Source: Massiliimalia timonensis
GTDB taxonomy: Bacteria; Bacillota; Clostridia; Oscillospirales; Ruminococcaceae
Direction: 5' to 3'
Length of the DNA: 64,000 bases
Assembly: GCF_900186585.1 (NCBI RefSeq)
Contig: NZ_FYDD01000003.1
Coordinates: 248,001 to 312,000 of the forward strand
Positions 40,625-49,508 of the stretch are shown here, one piece after another. The position numbers were made by a program, and so were the translations under genes. The first letter of the stretch is position 1, and every line of letters starts with the position of its first letter. Under the pieces are notes generated by a model. The model saw nothing but the letters and a program-made list of their open reading frames with translations, was not told the origin of the DNA and searched no databases.

Positions 40625-43600
40625 ATGTGTATGCTTTCAGAATTCAGTGTAAAAAAGCCGTTTACTGTAGTAGTGGCGGTGATCATGGTTTTGGTGCTGG
40701 GATTTATTTCATTTACCCACATGACGCCGAACCTGATGCCTAATATCGACTTTCCTTATGTGATCGTCACCACAGCTTATCCTGGTGCAAGCCCGGAAAA
40801 GGTGGAATCATCTGTAACGAAGCCCTTGGAACAGGCACTTTCTACCACTGCCGGGATGAAGAATATCACTTCTACCTCCAGTGAAAATTTCAGCATGGTC
40901 ATGCTGGAATTTAACCAGAATATCAACATGGATTCCGTCATGATCGACGTCAACAATACGGTCAGCAGTGTGTCGTCCTCCTTTGACGACACGGTCGGAA
41001 CACCGTCCATGATGAAATTAAACCCGGATATGATGGCGGTCATGATGGCCAGTGTCGACGTGGATGGAATGGATTCTTACGAGGTTTCGGAGTTTGTACA
41101 GAACACCGTTGTGCCGGAGTTTGAACGGATCGACGGGATTGCGTCTGTTACAGCGACCGGTTTGGTAGAAGAACAGCTGCAAATCAAACTGGATCAGGGG
41201 AAAATAGACGCGCTGAACGACAAGATCCTGAAAAATGTAGATGAGGAATTATCGAAAGCAGAGGACGAAATTCAGTCAGGCAAGAAAAAGCTGAAGGATC
41301 AGCGCACGGATTTTGAAAGCCAAAGTGAAGAACAGAAACAAAAATTAGTAGACGCTTCTTCTCAGCTGGAGGACGGGAAGACGGAATTGCAGAGTGCGAT
41401 TGATAAAATCGGCATGACGAAACAGCAACTGGAGGATGCCGTTTCCAAGGCGGAAGAGACCAAGGAAACACTATCCGGACAGCTTGAAACCGCGCAGGAT
41501 ATGCGTGACCAGATGGCAGAAGCCGGCTTGGATACCACAGAAATAGACGGGCAGATCAAGCTGTTACAGGATGGGATCACCCAGGCGGATACCGGAATCA
41601 CCCAGGCAAAGCAGGGGATCCAGGCATATGATGCATTGGATACACTGAAAGAGCAGGAAAAAGAACTGGAATCCGGAAAGATCACCCTGACCCAGAAGCT
41701 GACGGAAGCATCTGTCCAGCTTACCAACGCAGAAGGCAAGCTGGAGGAAGCGGAACAGCAATTTGAGGAACAGCGGGAGGAGGCCTATCAAAACGCGGGG
41801 CTGGATGGTGTCATTACCGTTGATATGATCCAAAAAATGCTTCAGGCGGAAAACTTCTCTATGCCCGCAGGATATTTAAGCGAGGGAAACGCCCAATACC
41901 TGATCAAGGTAGGCGATGAGTTTGCCGATGAAACAGAGATTAAGGACCTGCTTTTATTCTCTACGGGAGTTGATGGACTAGGGGATATTTATCTGAAAGA
42001 TGTTGCGGAAGTTTCTTGGGCGGATAATGCCGGGGAAACCTACGCGAAGATTAACGGGAATGACGGGATCCTGCTTTCCTTTGAAAAATCCAGTACCGCG
42101 TCCACTACGGAGGCGACAGATGCGGTGCATACCGCAATGGACAGCTTAATGGAAAATAACCCGGATCTTCATATTACAGCGCTGATGGATCAGGGCGTTT
42201 ACATTGACATCATCATAAAGAGCGTATTAGATAACTTATTGTACGGCGGTATTTTGGCGATTATCGTACTGCTGCTATTTTTAAAGACCTTTAAGCCGAC
42301 TTTGATCATTGCAACCAGCATCCCGATCAGCCTGCTGTTTGCGATGGTATTGATGTATTTCAGCGGTGTAACGCTAAATATCATCTCTTTGTCCGGGCTT
42401 GCCCTAGGCGTTGGGATGCTGGTGGACAACAGTATCGTCGTCATTGAAAATATTTACCGGCTGCGCAACCTTGGTGTGAATAAGCGCAAGGCGGCAGTGC
42501 AGGGGGCTAAACAGGTGGCGGGAGCGATCACCTCCTCCACCTTGACTACCATCTGTGTATTTCTGCCGATCGTGTTTACAGACGGCTTGACCCGCCAGTT
42601 GTTTGCGGATATGGGGCTGACGATCGCATACTCTTTGGTGGCGAGCCTTTTTGTGGCGCTGACTTTAGTGCCGACCATGTCCTCCACGATTTTAAACAAG
42701 GCGGACGAGAAAAAACATCCGTGGTTTGATGCGGTGGTAAACGGCTATGAAAAACTGCTTCGCTTCTGTTTGCGCAAAAAGGTTTATGTGTTGAGCTTTA
42801 CCATTATTTTATTGATTTTATCTGGTGTACTGGTGGCGCGGATGGGGACAGCGTTTATGCCGGATGTGGATTCCACCCAAATGTCTGCGACCCTGACTAT
42901 GCCGGATGATTCCGACAAGGAGGATACTTACCAGATGAGCGACACCTTTATGGAACGCGCCTTGGAAATAGAAGATGTACAGACAGTAGGCGCTATGCAG
43001 GCTGGAAATATCATGGGGATGGGAACCTCCGATCCGGGCGAGATGACGTTCTATATCCTGCTGGATGAAGACAAAAAGCACACGAACAAAGAAGTCGCCA
43101 AAATGCTGGAGGAAAAGACCGCGGATCTAAATTGCGAAGTGGATATTGCGGCCTCTACTATGGATATGTCGATGCTGGGAGGTTCTGGGATCGAGCTTGT
43201 GATCCATGGAACAGATTTGGATCAAATGGCCCAGATCTCAAAGGATATGACCGGTATTCTGGAAGGGGTAGAAGGTACGACTGATATTACCAATGGTCTG
43301 GAGGATGCTTCTGCCGAAGTCCGTGTGATTGTGAATAAAAACAAGGCCATGGAATATGGGCTGACAGTAGCCCAGGTCTATCAGGCGGTAAGCGGTGCGA
43401 TCAGCACGGAAACGAACGCTACGACTTTATCTGCCGACGACGCGGATTACCCGGTGATCATCCTCAACGATTCGGACGTTACCCGCAGCAATTTGGGGAA
43501 CTACGAGCTGGAGGGAACGAAAGATCAGAAAGATGTGACCGTGAAATTAAGCGATATTGCTTCGATCGAAGAGGCGGAAAGTCCGCTGTCGATCAGCCAT

Positions 43601-44311
43601 GATAATCAGACCCGTACCATGACGGTCAGCGCGCTGGTGGATGAAGACCATAACATTGGGTTGGTGAGCCGCGATGTGGAAAAACAGCTTGACGATTATG
43701 AACTTCCGAGCGGATATACCGTGACCCTGAGCGGGGAGAACGAGACGATCAACCAATCGCTGAGTGATCTGGTGCTGATGATCGGGGCGGCTGTTTTGTT
43801 CATTTATCTGATCATGGTGGCGCAGTTCCAATCCCTGGTGTCGCCGTTTATCGTTTTGTTTACCCTGCCGCTCGCCTTTACGGGTGGACTTCTGGCGCTG
43901 GTAATGACAGGAAGCGAATTAAGCGTTGTAGCGATGCTGGGATTTTTGGTACTGGCAGGCATTGTAGTAAACAACGGGATTGTTTTCGTAGATTATACGA
44001 ATCAGCTCCGGCTGGACGGTATGGAGAAAAAAGAAGCTTTGGTGCAGACAGGACATACTAGAATACGGCCGATTTTAATGACTGCGATGACTACGGTTTT
44101 GGCAATGTCCACCATGGCGATCGGGGTTGGAACCGGGTCAGAGATGACACAGCCGTTGGCGATCGTTGTGATCGGAGGGCTGACCTATGCGACGCTGCTG
44201 ACCCTGTTTGTCGTGCCTTGCATTTATGACCTGCTGCGCCGCAAAGACTTAAAACCGATCGTCATTGAAGATGAGGAGCAAAAACATGAAACAGAAGGAA
44301 ACGTGCTTTGA
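40625..44311 (+). CDS. RND-family efflux transporter with inserted coiled coil
   Basis: A 1228-aa exporter of the HAE-type RND family (SwrC/YerP-like in Gram-positives), driven by proton motive force. It has the first membrane helix at the N-terminus, two large extracytoplasmic loops and two six-helix bundles. TM4 contains GLALGVGMLVDNSIVVIENIYR with the proton-relay Asp. The first loop (residues ~190-410) holds a long heptad-rich coiled coil rich in Glu, Gln and Lys inserted into the porter domain. The start is ATG 40625, or ATG 40631 with better spacing from GAGG. Operon with tetR; function in drug or lipid export is inferred. Confidence 0.92.
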   Translation: MCMLSEFSVKKPFTVVVAVIMVLVLGFISFTHMTPNLMPNIDFPYVIVTTAYPGASPEKVESSVTKPLEQALSTTAGMKNITSTSSENFSMVMLEFNQNINMDSVMIDVNNTVSSVSSSFDDTVGTPSMMKLNPDMMAVMMASVDVDGMDSYEVSEFVQNTVVPEFERIDGIASVTATGLVEEQLQIKLDQGKIDALNDKILKNVDEELSKAEDEIQSGKKKLKDQRTDFESQSEEQKQKLVDASSQLEDGKTELQSAIDKIGMTKQQLEDAVSKAEETKETLSGQLETAQDMRDQMAEAGLDTTEIDGQIKLLQDGITQADTGITQAKQGIQAYDALDTLKEQEKELESGKITLTQKLTEASVQLTNAEGKLEEAEQQFEEQREEAYQNAGLDGVITVDMIQKMLQAENFSMPAGYLSEGNAQYLIKVGDEFADETEIKDLLLFSTGVDGLGDIYLKDVAEVSWADNAGETYAKINGNDGILLSFEKSSTASTTEATDAVHTAMDSLMENNPDLHITALMDQGVYIDIIIKSVLDNLLYGGILAIIVLLLFLKTFKPTLIIATSIPISLLFAMVLMYFSGVTLNIISLSGLALGVGMLVDNSIVVIENIYRLRNLGVNKRKAAVQGAKQVAGAITSSTLTTICVFLPIVFTDGLTRQLFADMGLTIAYSLVASLFVALTLVPTMSSTILNKADEKKHPWFDAVVNGYEKLLRFCLRKKVYVLSFTIILLILSGVLVARMGTAFMPDVDSTQMSATLTMPDDSDKEDTYQMSDTFMERALEIEDVQTVGAMQAGNIMGMGTSDPGEMTFYILLDEDKKHTNKEVAKMLEEKTADLNCEVDIAASTMDMSMLGGSGIELVIHGTDLDQMAQISKDMTGILEGVEGTTDITNGLEDASAEVRVIVNKNKAMEYGLTVAQVYQAVSGAISTETNATTLSADDADYPVIILNDSDVTRSNLGNYELEGTKDQKDVTVKLSDIASIEEAESPLSISHDNQTRTMTVSALVDEDHNIGLVSRDVEKQLDDYELPSGYTVTLSGENETINQSLSDLVLMIGAAVLFIYLIMVAQFQSLVSPFIVLFTLPLAFTGGLLALVMTGSELSVVAMLGFLVLAGIVVNNGIVFVDYTNQLRLDGMEKKEALVQTGHTRIRPILMTAMTTVLAMSTMAIGVGTGSEMTQPLAIVVIGGLTYATLLTLFVVPCIYDLLRRKDLKPIVIEDEEQKHETEGNVL

Positions 44312-44915
44312 GTACCGGAAATTCAGCGAAAAAGAGATCGCCCTTTATGAAGCAGTGAATGCCCTGCTTCGCCGGGGCGAAGTGATCTCTGATCTGCGGG
44401 TGGCGGACATTGCACAGCAGGCAGGAATTGGCAAGGGAACGGTTTACGAGTATGTTTCCAGCAAGGAAGAGTTGATTGCCAAGGCTTTCCTATATCACTT
44501 GGAGCAGGAACTGGAACAGCTGCGGGCAGGACTTGCTTCCGAAAAGGGCTTTAAAGAACAATGTGAGGCAGTATTTGGATGCATTTACCGTGACTTTTCA
44601 TCCGGAATGAATATGCTCCAGCTTTTTCTTGCAAGCAATCTTTCCCAACAGCTTTTGCAGACGATGGAGCGGCACCGGGACAGCTTTGACGCCGCGGTGG
44701 ATGAATTGTTTGCCTTGCTGGATCAGATGCTGGATCAGGGGGTAAAGGAAGGTGTTCTGGAGGCCGGGCATCCCTCCCAATACCGGCAGTTTGTCCTGAC
44801 GAGCATCTGTTCAGGTCTTCTGTCCCGGCTGTGCGGCCGGCGCAGTACAGAATGTGAACAGGAAATGGCGTATCAGATGCTGGTCAATGCGCTGGGAAAA
44901 CATAAGGAGCAATGA
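44286..44915 (+). CDS. TetR family transcriptional regulator
   Basis: A 209-aa regulator with an N-terminal TetR helix-turn-helix: VADIAQQAGIGKGTVYEYVSSKEELIAKAF. The C-terminal domain is helical and probably binds a ligand. The ATG at 44286 follows GATGAGGAG. It overlaps the end of the RND gene by 26 bases, implying translational coupling. The palindrome at 40587-40602 is the likely operator. A bidirectional terminator lies just downstream. Confidence 0.92.
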   Translation: MKQKETCFEYRKFSEKEIALYEAVNALLRRGEVISDLRVADIAQQAGIGKGTVYEYVSSKEELIAKAFLYHLEQELEQLRAGLASEKGFKEQCEAVFGCIYRDFSSGMNMLQLFLASNLSQQLLQTMERHRDSFDAAVDELFALLDQMLDQGVKEGVLEAGHPSQYRQFVLTSICSGLLSRLCGRRSTECEQEMAYQMLVNALGKHKEQ

Positions 44916-44953
44916 AAAAGGCGGCAAAGATAGTTCATCTTTGCCGCCTTTTT
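44915..44953. terminator. Bidirectional terminator between tetR and the EamA gene
   Basis: Stem AAAAAGGCGGCAAAGAT / ATCTTTGCCGCCTTTTT with a five-base loop. Confidence 0.92.
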
Positions 44954-45818
44954 AAGCGAAGTATGCAATGATAAGGGTTCCTACTATCATCAATAGCAGG
45001 CCGATCAAGGCCCGCCTGGATAAACGCTCCTTGAAAACAAGGAACGAAAACAGAACGGAAACGACAATACTTAACCGGTCGATCGGAACGATCACGCTGA
45101 CGATCCCGTTTTGAAGCGCATAATAATAGCATAGCCACGAAGCGCCGGTAGAAAGGCCGGATAACACAATAAAAAGAAGCTCTTTCCGTTCCAGAGAACG
45201 GAGCCCTGTTTGCTTTCCATGGGAGAAGACCACGCCCCACGCCATAATCAGCACAACGCCTGTGCGGATCGCGGTTCCCAAATTCGATTCTACTCCGGTG
45301 ATACCCACCTTTGCAAGGATCGAAGTAAGGGCCGCAAACACAGCGGATAAAACTGCGTAAATGATCCAAGCCCTCTCTTTTGCCGTTTGTGCTGTTTTTT
45401 TCTGTTCCGCCATCAAAAGGATACCGACAGCCAGCAAAACTGTTCCGGCCAGTTTTCCCGCAAGATGGTTGGTCTCTTGAAAGAAAACGATCGCGAGCAG
45501 GACAGAGAGTACTGCGCTTGATTTGTCGATTGCCACGACCCTATTTACGTTTCCGATAGACAACGCCTTGAAATAGCACAGCCACGAGGCGCCGGTCGCG
45601 ATCCCTGATAAAACCAAAAAGAAAAGTGATCTTGTACTGACCGCGGAAAGGTCGTCAAAAGAACCGACCAGAAAGACCATCAGCCATGAAAAAATCAGGA
45701 CGATCCCTGTACGGATCGCTGTGGCAAGATCGGAATCAGTTTTTTGGATGCCGCACTTTACCAATATCGTGGTGATCCCGGCGAAAAAAGAGGATAGGAC
45801 CGCTGCAATGAACCACAT
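44952..45818 (-). CDS. EamA/DMT family transporter
   Basis: A 288-aa protein with ten predicted membrane helices, made of two internally repeated EamA domains. The repeat is visible: ATAIRTGIVLIFSWLMVF ... GIATGASWLCYFKALS in the first half and TAIRTGVVLIMAWGVVF ... GLSTGASWLCYYYALQ in the second. Family members export amino acids or other metabolites; the substrate is not predictable. No partner gene is adjacent. Confidence 0.92.
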   Translation of the reverse strand: MWFIAAVLSSFFAGITTILVKCGIQKTDSDLATAIRTGIVLIFSWLMVFLVGSFDDLSAVSTRSLFFLVLSGIATGASWLCYFKALSIGNVNRVVAIDKSSAVLSVLLAIVFFQETNHLAGKLAGTVLLAVGILLMAEQKKTAQTAKERAWIIYAVLSAVFAALTSILAKVGITGVESNLGTAIRTGVVLIMAWGVVFSHGKQTGLRSLERKELLFIVLSGLSTGASWLCYYYALQNGIVSVIVPIDRLSIVVSVLFSFLVFKERLSRRALIGLLLMIVGTLIIAYFA

Positions 45819-45876
45819 ATCGCCGCCCCCGTAAGGTCAAGAATTGCTGTGTTTCCTTTTGCTGAAGCAATAAAAA

Positions 45877-46971
45877 CTATACGTTAAAGCGGAAGTTTAC
45901 GATGTCCCCATCCTGCATGACGTATTCTTTTCCCTCTAGCCGGACTAAGCCCTTTTCCTTAGCGGCCGCCATAGTCTTACAGGCGACCAGATCGTCGAAG
46001 CTGATGATCTCAGCCCGGATAAAGCCCTTTTCAAAGTCGGTATGGATCTTCCCAGCCGCTCTTGGCGCTTTGGTGCCGCGGGTGATCGTCCAGGCGCGCA
46101 CCTCGTCAGAACCGGCAGTCAGGAAAGAGATCAATCCCAGCAGGGAATACCCCTCGCGGATGATCCGGTCAAGCCCAGATTCTTTCAGGTTCAATTCCGC
46201 TAGGAACATGCTCTTTTCTTCGGCGTCCATATCGGCGATATCCTCTTCAATCTTTGCGCAAATCGGCAGAACGGCCGCGTTTTCTTCCTTTGCGATTTCG
46301 CAGACTTCCTGATAAAAGCGGTTCTCTTCCAGGTTGCCTGAGAAATCCTCCTCGCAGAGGTTCGCCGCGTAGATCACAGGCTTATTGGAAAGAAGCGGCG
46401 TCTGCTTGATCATCTCCAGCTCGTCCTCGGTAAAATCAAAGGAACGGGCGGTTTTTCCATCCTCCAGATGGGCGATCAGACGTTCCAGCAGATCAACTTC
46501 CCCCTGAAGCTTTTTGTCTGCCTTTGCCGCTTTGATAGATTTGGACAGGCGGCGCTCTAAAATTTCAATATCGGAAAAGATCAGTTCCAGATTGATGGTT
46601 TCAATATCCCGTTTTGGGCCGATTTGCCCGTCAACGTGGACGATGTTCGGATCCTCAAAGCAGCGCACGACATGGACGATAGCATCCACCTCACGGATAT
46701 TGGAAAGGAATTTGTTCCCAAGTCCCTCTCCTTTGGAAGCGCCTTTGACCAGTCCAGCAATGTCCACGAACTCCAGTACGGCTGGGGTGAACTTTTTGGG
46801 ATGGTACATATTTTCGAGGTAGTTGAGCCGTTCGTCCGGCACGGATACGACTCCTACGTTTGGCTCGATGGTACAAAACGGATAGTTTGCGGATTCTGCG
46901 CCAGCGTTGGTCAAGGCATTAAACAGGGTGCTTTTCCCAACGTTTGGCAGGCCGACCATTCCTAATTTCAT
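45877..46971 (-). CDS. ychF: Redox-regulated ATPase/GTPase YchF
   Basis: YchF (364 aa) is a universally conserved OBG-family P-loop NTPase that prefers ATP. Motifs are GLPNVGKSTLFNAL, DIAGLVKGASKGEGLGNKFL and, in place of NKxD, YAANLCEED. The C-terminal TGS domain follows (TWTITRGTKAPRAAGKIHTDFEKGFIRAE). The ATG at 46971 with AGAGGGAA upstream gives the usual length; the extension to 46998 is not supported. Confidence 0.96.
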   Translation of the reverse strand: MKLGMVGLPNVGKSTLFNALTNAGAESANYPFCTIEPNVGVVSVPDERLNYLENMYHPKKFTPAVLEFVDIAGLVKGASKGEGLGNKFLSNIREVDAIVHVVRCFEDPNIVHVDGQIGPKRDIETINLELIFSDIEILERRLSKSIKAAKADKKLQGEVDLLERLIAHLEDGKTARSFDFTEDELEMIKQTPLLSNKPVIYAANLCEEDFSGNLEENRFYQEVCEIAKEENAAVLPICAKIEEDIADMDAEEKSMFLAELNLKESGLDRIIREGYSLLGLISFLTAGSDEVRAWTITRGTKAPRAAGKIHTDFEKGFIRAEIISFDDLVACKTMAAAKEKGLVRLEGKEYVMQDGDIVNFRFNV

Positions 46972-47127
46972 GCTGTTCCCTCTATTCTTTCTTTTCAAAT
47001 ATATGATTTGATATCAAATTCTTATTATACAATAAAACTGGAAAAATGTAAAACAAATTATCATGCGAAAATCCATGAAATTTTATACTTTCATCGTAAA
47101 AGATTTATGGTTTGTTCATAGATTCGG

Positions 47128-47156
47128 TTGAAAGGAAAACGAGAATCATGTATAAT
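47128..47156 (+). promoter_or_regulatory. Promoter of the two-component operon
   Basis: TTGAAA (47128-47133), 17-base spacer, TATAAT (47151-47156). Confidence 0.75.
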
Positions 47157-47234
47157 AAAAACAAGAAAAATGAATTTGTTAAAAGGATTTAATCAATTCA
47201 AAAATAGATTTCCCTGAAAAAGGAGGACGTTTCT

Positions 47235-47927
47235 ATGTCTTTAGGAAAAATTTTAGTAGTAGACGACGATCAGAATATTTGCGAGCTGCTTCGCCTGTAT
47301 CTGGAAAAAGAGGGCTACAGCGTGATCCTTTCCCATGATGGGGAAGAGGCGATCGTAAAATTTAACGCACTGGCTCCGGACATGGTGCTGCTGGATATTA
47401 TGCTTCCCGGTTTAGATGGCTGGCAGGTTTGCCGGGAGATCCGGAAAAAGTCAAATGTGCCGATCATTATGCTGACAGCTAAGGGCGAGACCTTCGATAA
47501 GGTGCTTGGCTTGGAGCTGGGCGCGGACGATTATGTCGTCAAGCCGTTTGACACCAAAGAAGTCATCGCACGGATCAAGGCGGTCCTGCGCCGGATCGGC
47601 CAGAATAATCAGGCGGAAGAAGTGAAGGAAGTATCCTATGACAAGCTGGTCGTGAATATGACCCGTTATGAGTTAAAGGTCGACGGAAAGGTGATCGACA
47701 CCCCGCCGAAAGAATTGGAACTGCTGTTCCATCTGGCTTCCAATCCAAACCGGGTATACACCCGCGACCAGCTTTTAGACGAGGTTTGGGGCTTTGAATA
47801 TTACGGGGATTCCCGTACCATTGACGTCCATGTCAAAAGACTGAGAGAAAAACTGGAAGGAGTCTCCGACCAGTGGGCTTTAAAAACGGTTTGGGGCGTT
47901 GGATATAAATTTGAAGTAAATGAATAG
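47235..47927 (+). CDS. OmpR/PhoB-family response regulator
   Basis: A 230-aa response regulator. The receiver domain has the acidic pocket VDDD near residue 9, the phosphorylation Asp in MVLLDIMLPG (about residue 55) and the conserved Lys in DYVVKPFD. The winged-helix DNA-binding domain spans about residues 130-228 (PPKELELLFHLASN ... VDVHVKRLREKL-like end). GGAGG lies upstream. It is followed by its likely partner kinase and an HtrA protease, as in envelope-stress systems. Confidence 0.95.
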   Translation: MSLGKILVVDDDQNICELLRLYLEKEGYSVILSHDGEEAIVKFNALAPDMVLLDIMLPGLDGWQVCREIRKKSNVPIIMLTAKGETFDKVLGLELGADDYVVKPFDTKEVIARIKAVLRRIGQNNQAEEVKEVSYDKLVVNMTRYELKVDGKVIDTPPKELELLFHLASNPNRVYTRDQLLDEVWGFEYYGDSRTIDVHVKRLREKLEGVSDQWALKTVWGVGYKFEVNE

Positions 47928-47939
47928 CAAAATTACCTA

Positions 47940-47976
47940 GTTCCAAAACAAAAATTGTTTTGGAACAGGTTTTTTT
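47940..47976 (+). terminator. Intercistronic terminator/attenuator between response regulator and kinase
   Basis: A 12-bp stem GTTCCAAAACAA / TTGTTTTGGAAC with a three-base loop is followed by a run of seven T. It lies between the regulator stop codon and the kinase start. Partial termination would lower kinase relative to regulator. Confidence 0.8.
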
Positions 47977-48020
47977 CGTCCTGAAGCAGAAAATCCCTGT
48001 GGGGAAAGGAAACACCGTTT

Positions 48021-49475
48021 ATGCAAAAAAGTATCTTTATGAAATATTTTTCGGTTTGTGCTTCTTTGATTCTAGTCAGTATCGGGATTTTGGGGACAGC
48101 CTTCATGCTGTTTGCTTCCCAGTATTTTAAGGAAGACAAATACGATATGCTCCAGTCCAATCTGGAAAAAGCGGTGGCGGTAGTAGAGGAAAACATCAAT
48201 TCCGATCATGCGATCGTGATCAACCAGCCCAAAAGCTATTTTGATATTTTGGCGGACGCAGTGGATGCGGAAGTATTTTTGGTCGGGACGGATGGCAGGA
48301 CCGTTTACTGTACGGAGGCGTACCCATGCCGGCATACGACCTATCAGCTTTCGGCGTCTATTATGAGTTCGATGCAGGAAGATGGGATCTATAAAGAGAT
48401 GGGGACCCTTGGCGGGATCTACAGCAGCCACAACGTAACAGTCGGCGCTCCTGTTTATTCACAGGATGGGCAGTGTCTTGGATATGTGCTGACCTCGACG
48501 GATTCCACCGAATCTATGCAGAAATTTTTGATCGATGTGTTCCAGATGTTTGCTGTTTCCGCTTTGTTTGTATTGCTGTTGGTGTGCGTGATCATTTATT
48601 TTGTCACCCACTCTATGGTGCGTCCGTTAAAAGAAATGTCCAAAGCGGCGCAGCAGTTTGGGAACGGGGACTTCTCCACCCGCTTGACTGTGGAATCCTA
48701 TGATGAAGTGGGACAGCTCGCCATGGCGTTAAATAACATGGCGCAGTCGCTTTCTACCCTAGAGACTATGCGCCGCAGCTTTATTTCCAATGTGTCACAT
48801 GAATTAAAGACACCGATGACTACGATCGGGGGGTTCATTGACGGGATTTTAGACGGAACGATCCCGCCGGAGAAACAAAAGCAATACCTGCGCACCGTAT
48901 CAGATGAGGTGAAACGCTTGTCCCGGATTGTGCGTTCTATGCTGAACCTTTCCCAGATCGAGGCCGGTGAGATGAAGCTGAATAACCATCCCTTTGAAAT
49001 GGTAGACACGATCTGCCAGACGCTGTTCAGTTTGGAACGCCAGATCGAAGACAAGGGGCTGGAAATCCGTGGGCTGGATCATGACAAGGTTTATGTTGAC
49101 GCTGATGAGGACTTGATCCACCAGGTCATTTACAACCTGACGGAAAATGCGATCAAATTTGCCAACGAAGGCGGTTACATAGAATTTGAATTCTTTAAAG
49201 AGGGCAACCGCGCTGTGATTGGTGTGAAAAACTCCGGAGAGGGATTGAGCAAAGAAGAGATCCCTCGGGTATTTGATCGGTTTTATAAGACCGACCGTTC
49301 CCGCGGGCTGGATAAGAGCGGGGTAGGCCTTGGGCTTTATATCGTGCGTTCCATTGTGACGCTGCACGGCGGGGATATTATCGTAAAAAGCGTGCAGGGA
49401 GAATACTGCGAATTCCTGTTCAGTCTGCCATCGGCAAAGGGAAAAAGCCAGAATAAATTCAAGAAAAATTCATAG
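48021..49475 (+). CDS. Sensor histidine kinase with HAMP domain
   Basis: A 484-aa kinase. An N-terminal membrane helix (about 12-34) and a second (about 172-195) flank an extracytoplasmic sensor of ~135 residues. HAMP follows, then HisKA with the phospho-His in SNVSHELKTPMTTIG (about residue 260). The HATPase_c domain shows the N box (NLTENAIKFANEGG), G1 (KSGVGLGLYIV) and F box (DRFYKTDRSRG). It pairs with the upstream regulator. The ligand or stress sensed is unknown; the neighbouring HtrA gene suggests envelope protein stress. Confidence 0.94.
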   Translation: MQKSIFMKYFSVCASLILVSIGILGTAFMLFASQYFKEDKYDMLQSNLEKAVAVVEENINSDHAIVINQPKSYFDILADAVDAEVFLVGTDGRTVYCTEAYPCRHTTYQLSASIMSSMQEDGIYKEMGTLGGIYSSHNVTVGAPVYSQDGQCLGYVLTSTDSTESMQKFLIDVFQMFAVSALFVLLLVCVIIYFVTHSMVRPLKEMSKAAQQFGNGDFSTRLTVESYDEVGQLAMALNNMAQSLSTLETMRRSFISNVSHELKTPMTTIGGFIDGILDGTIPPEKQKQYLRTVSDEVKRLSRIVRSMLNLSQIEAGEMKLNNHPFEMVDTICQTLFSLERQIEDKGLEIRGLDHDKVYVDADEDLIHQVIYNLTENAIKFANEGGYIEFEFFKEGNRAVIGVKNSGEGLSKEEIPRVFDRFYKTDRSRGLDKSGVGLGLYIVRSIVTLHGGDIIVKSVQGEYCEFLFSLPSAKGKSQNKFKKNS

Positions 49476-49508
49476 TAATGCAAAGATAGAAAAATAGGGG
49501 GTTTCTCA

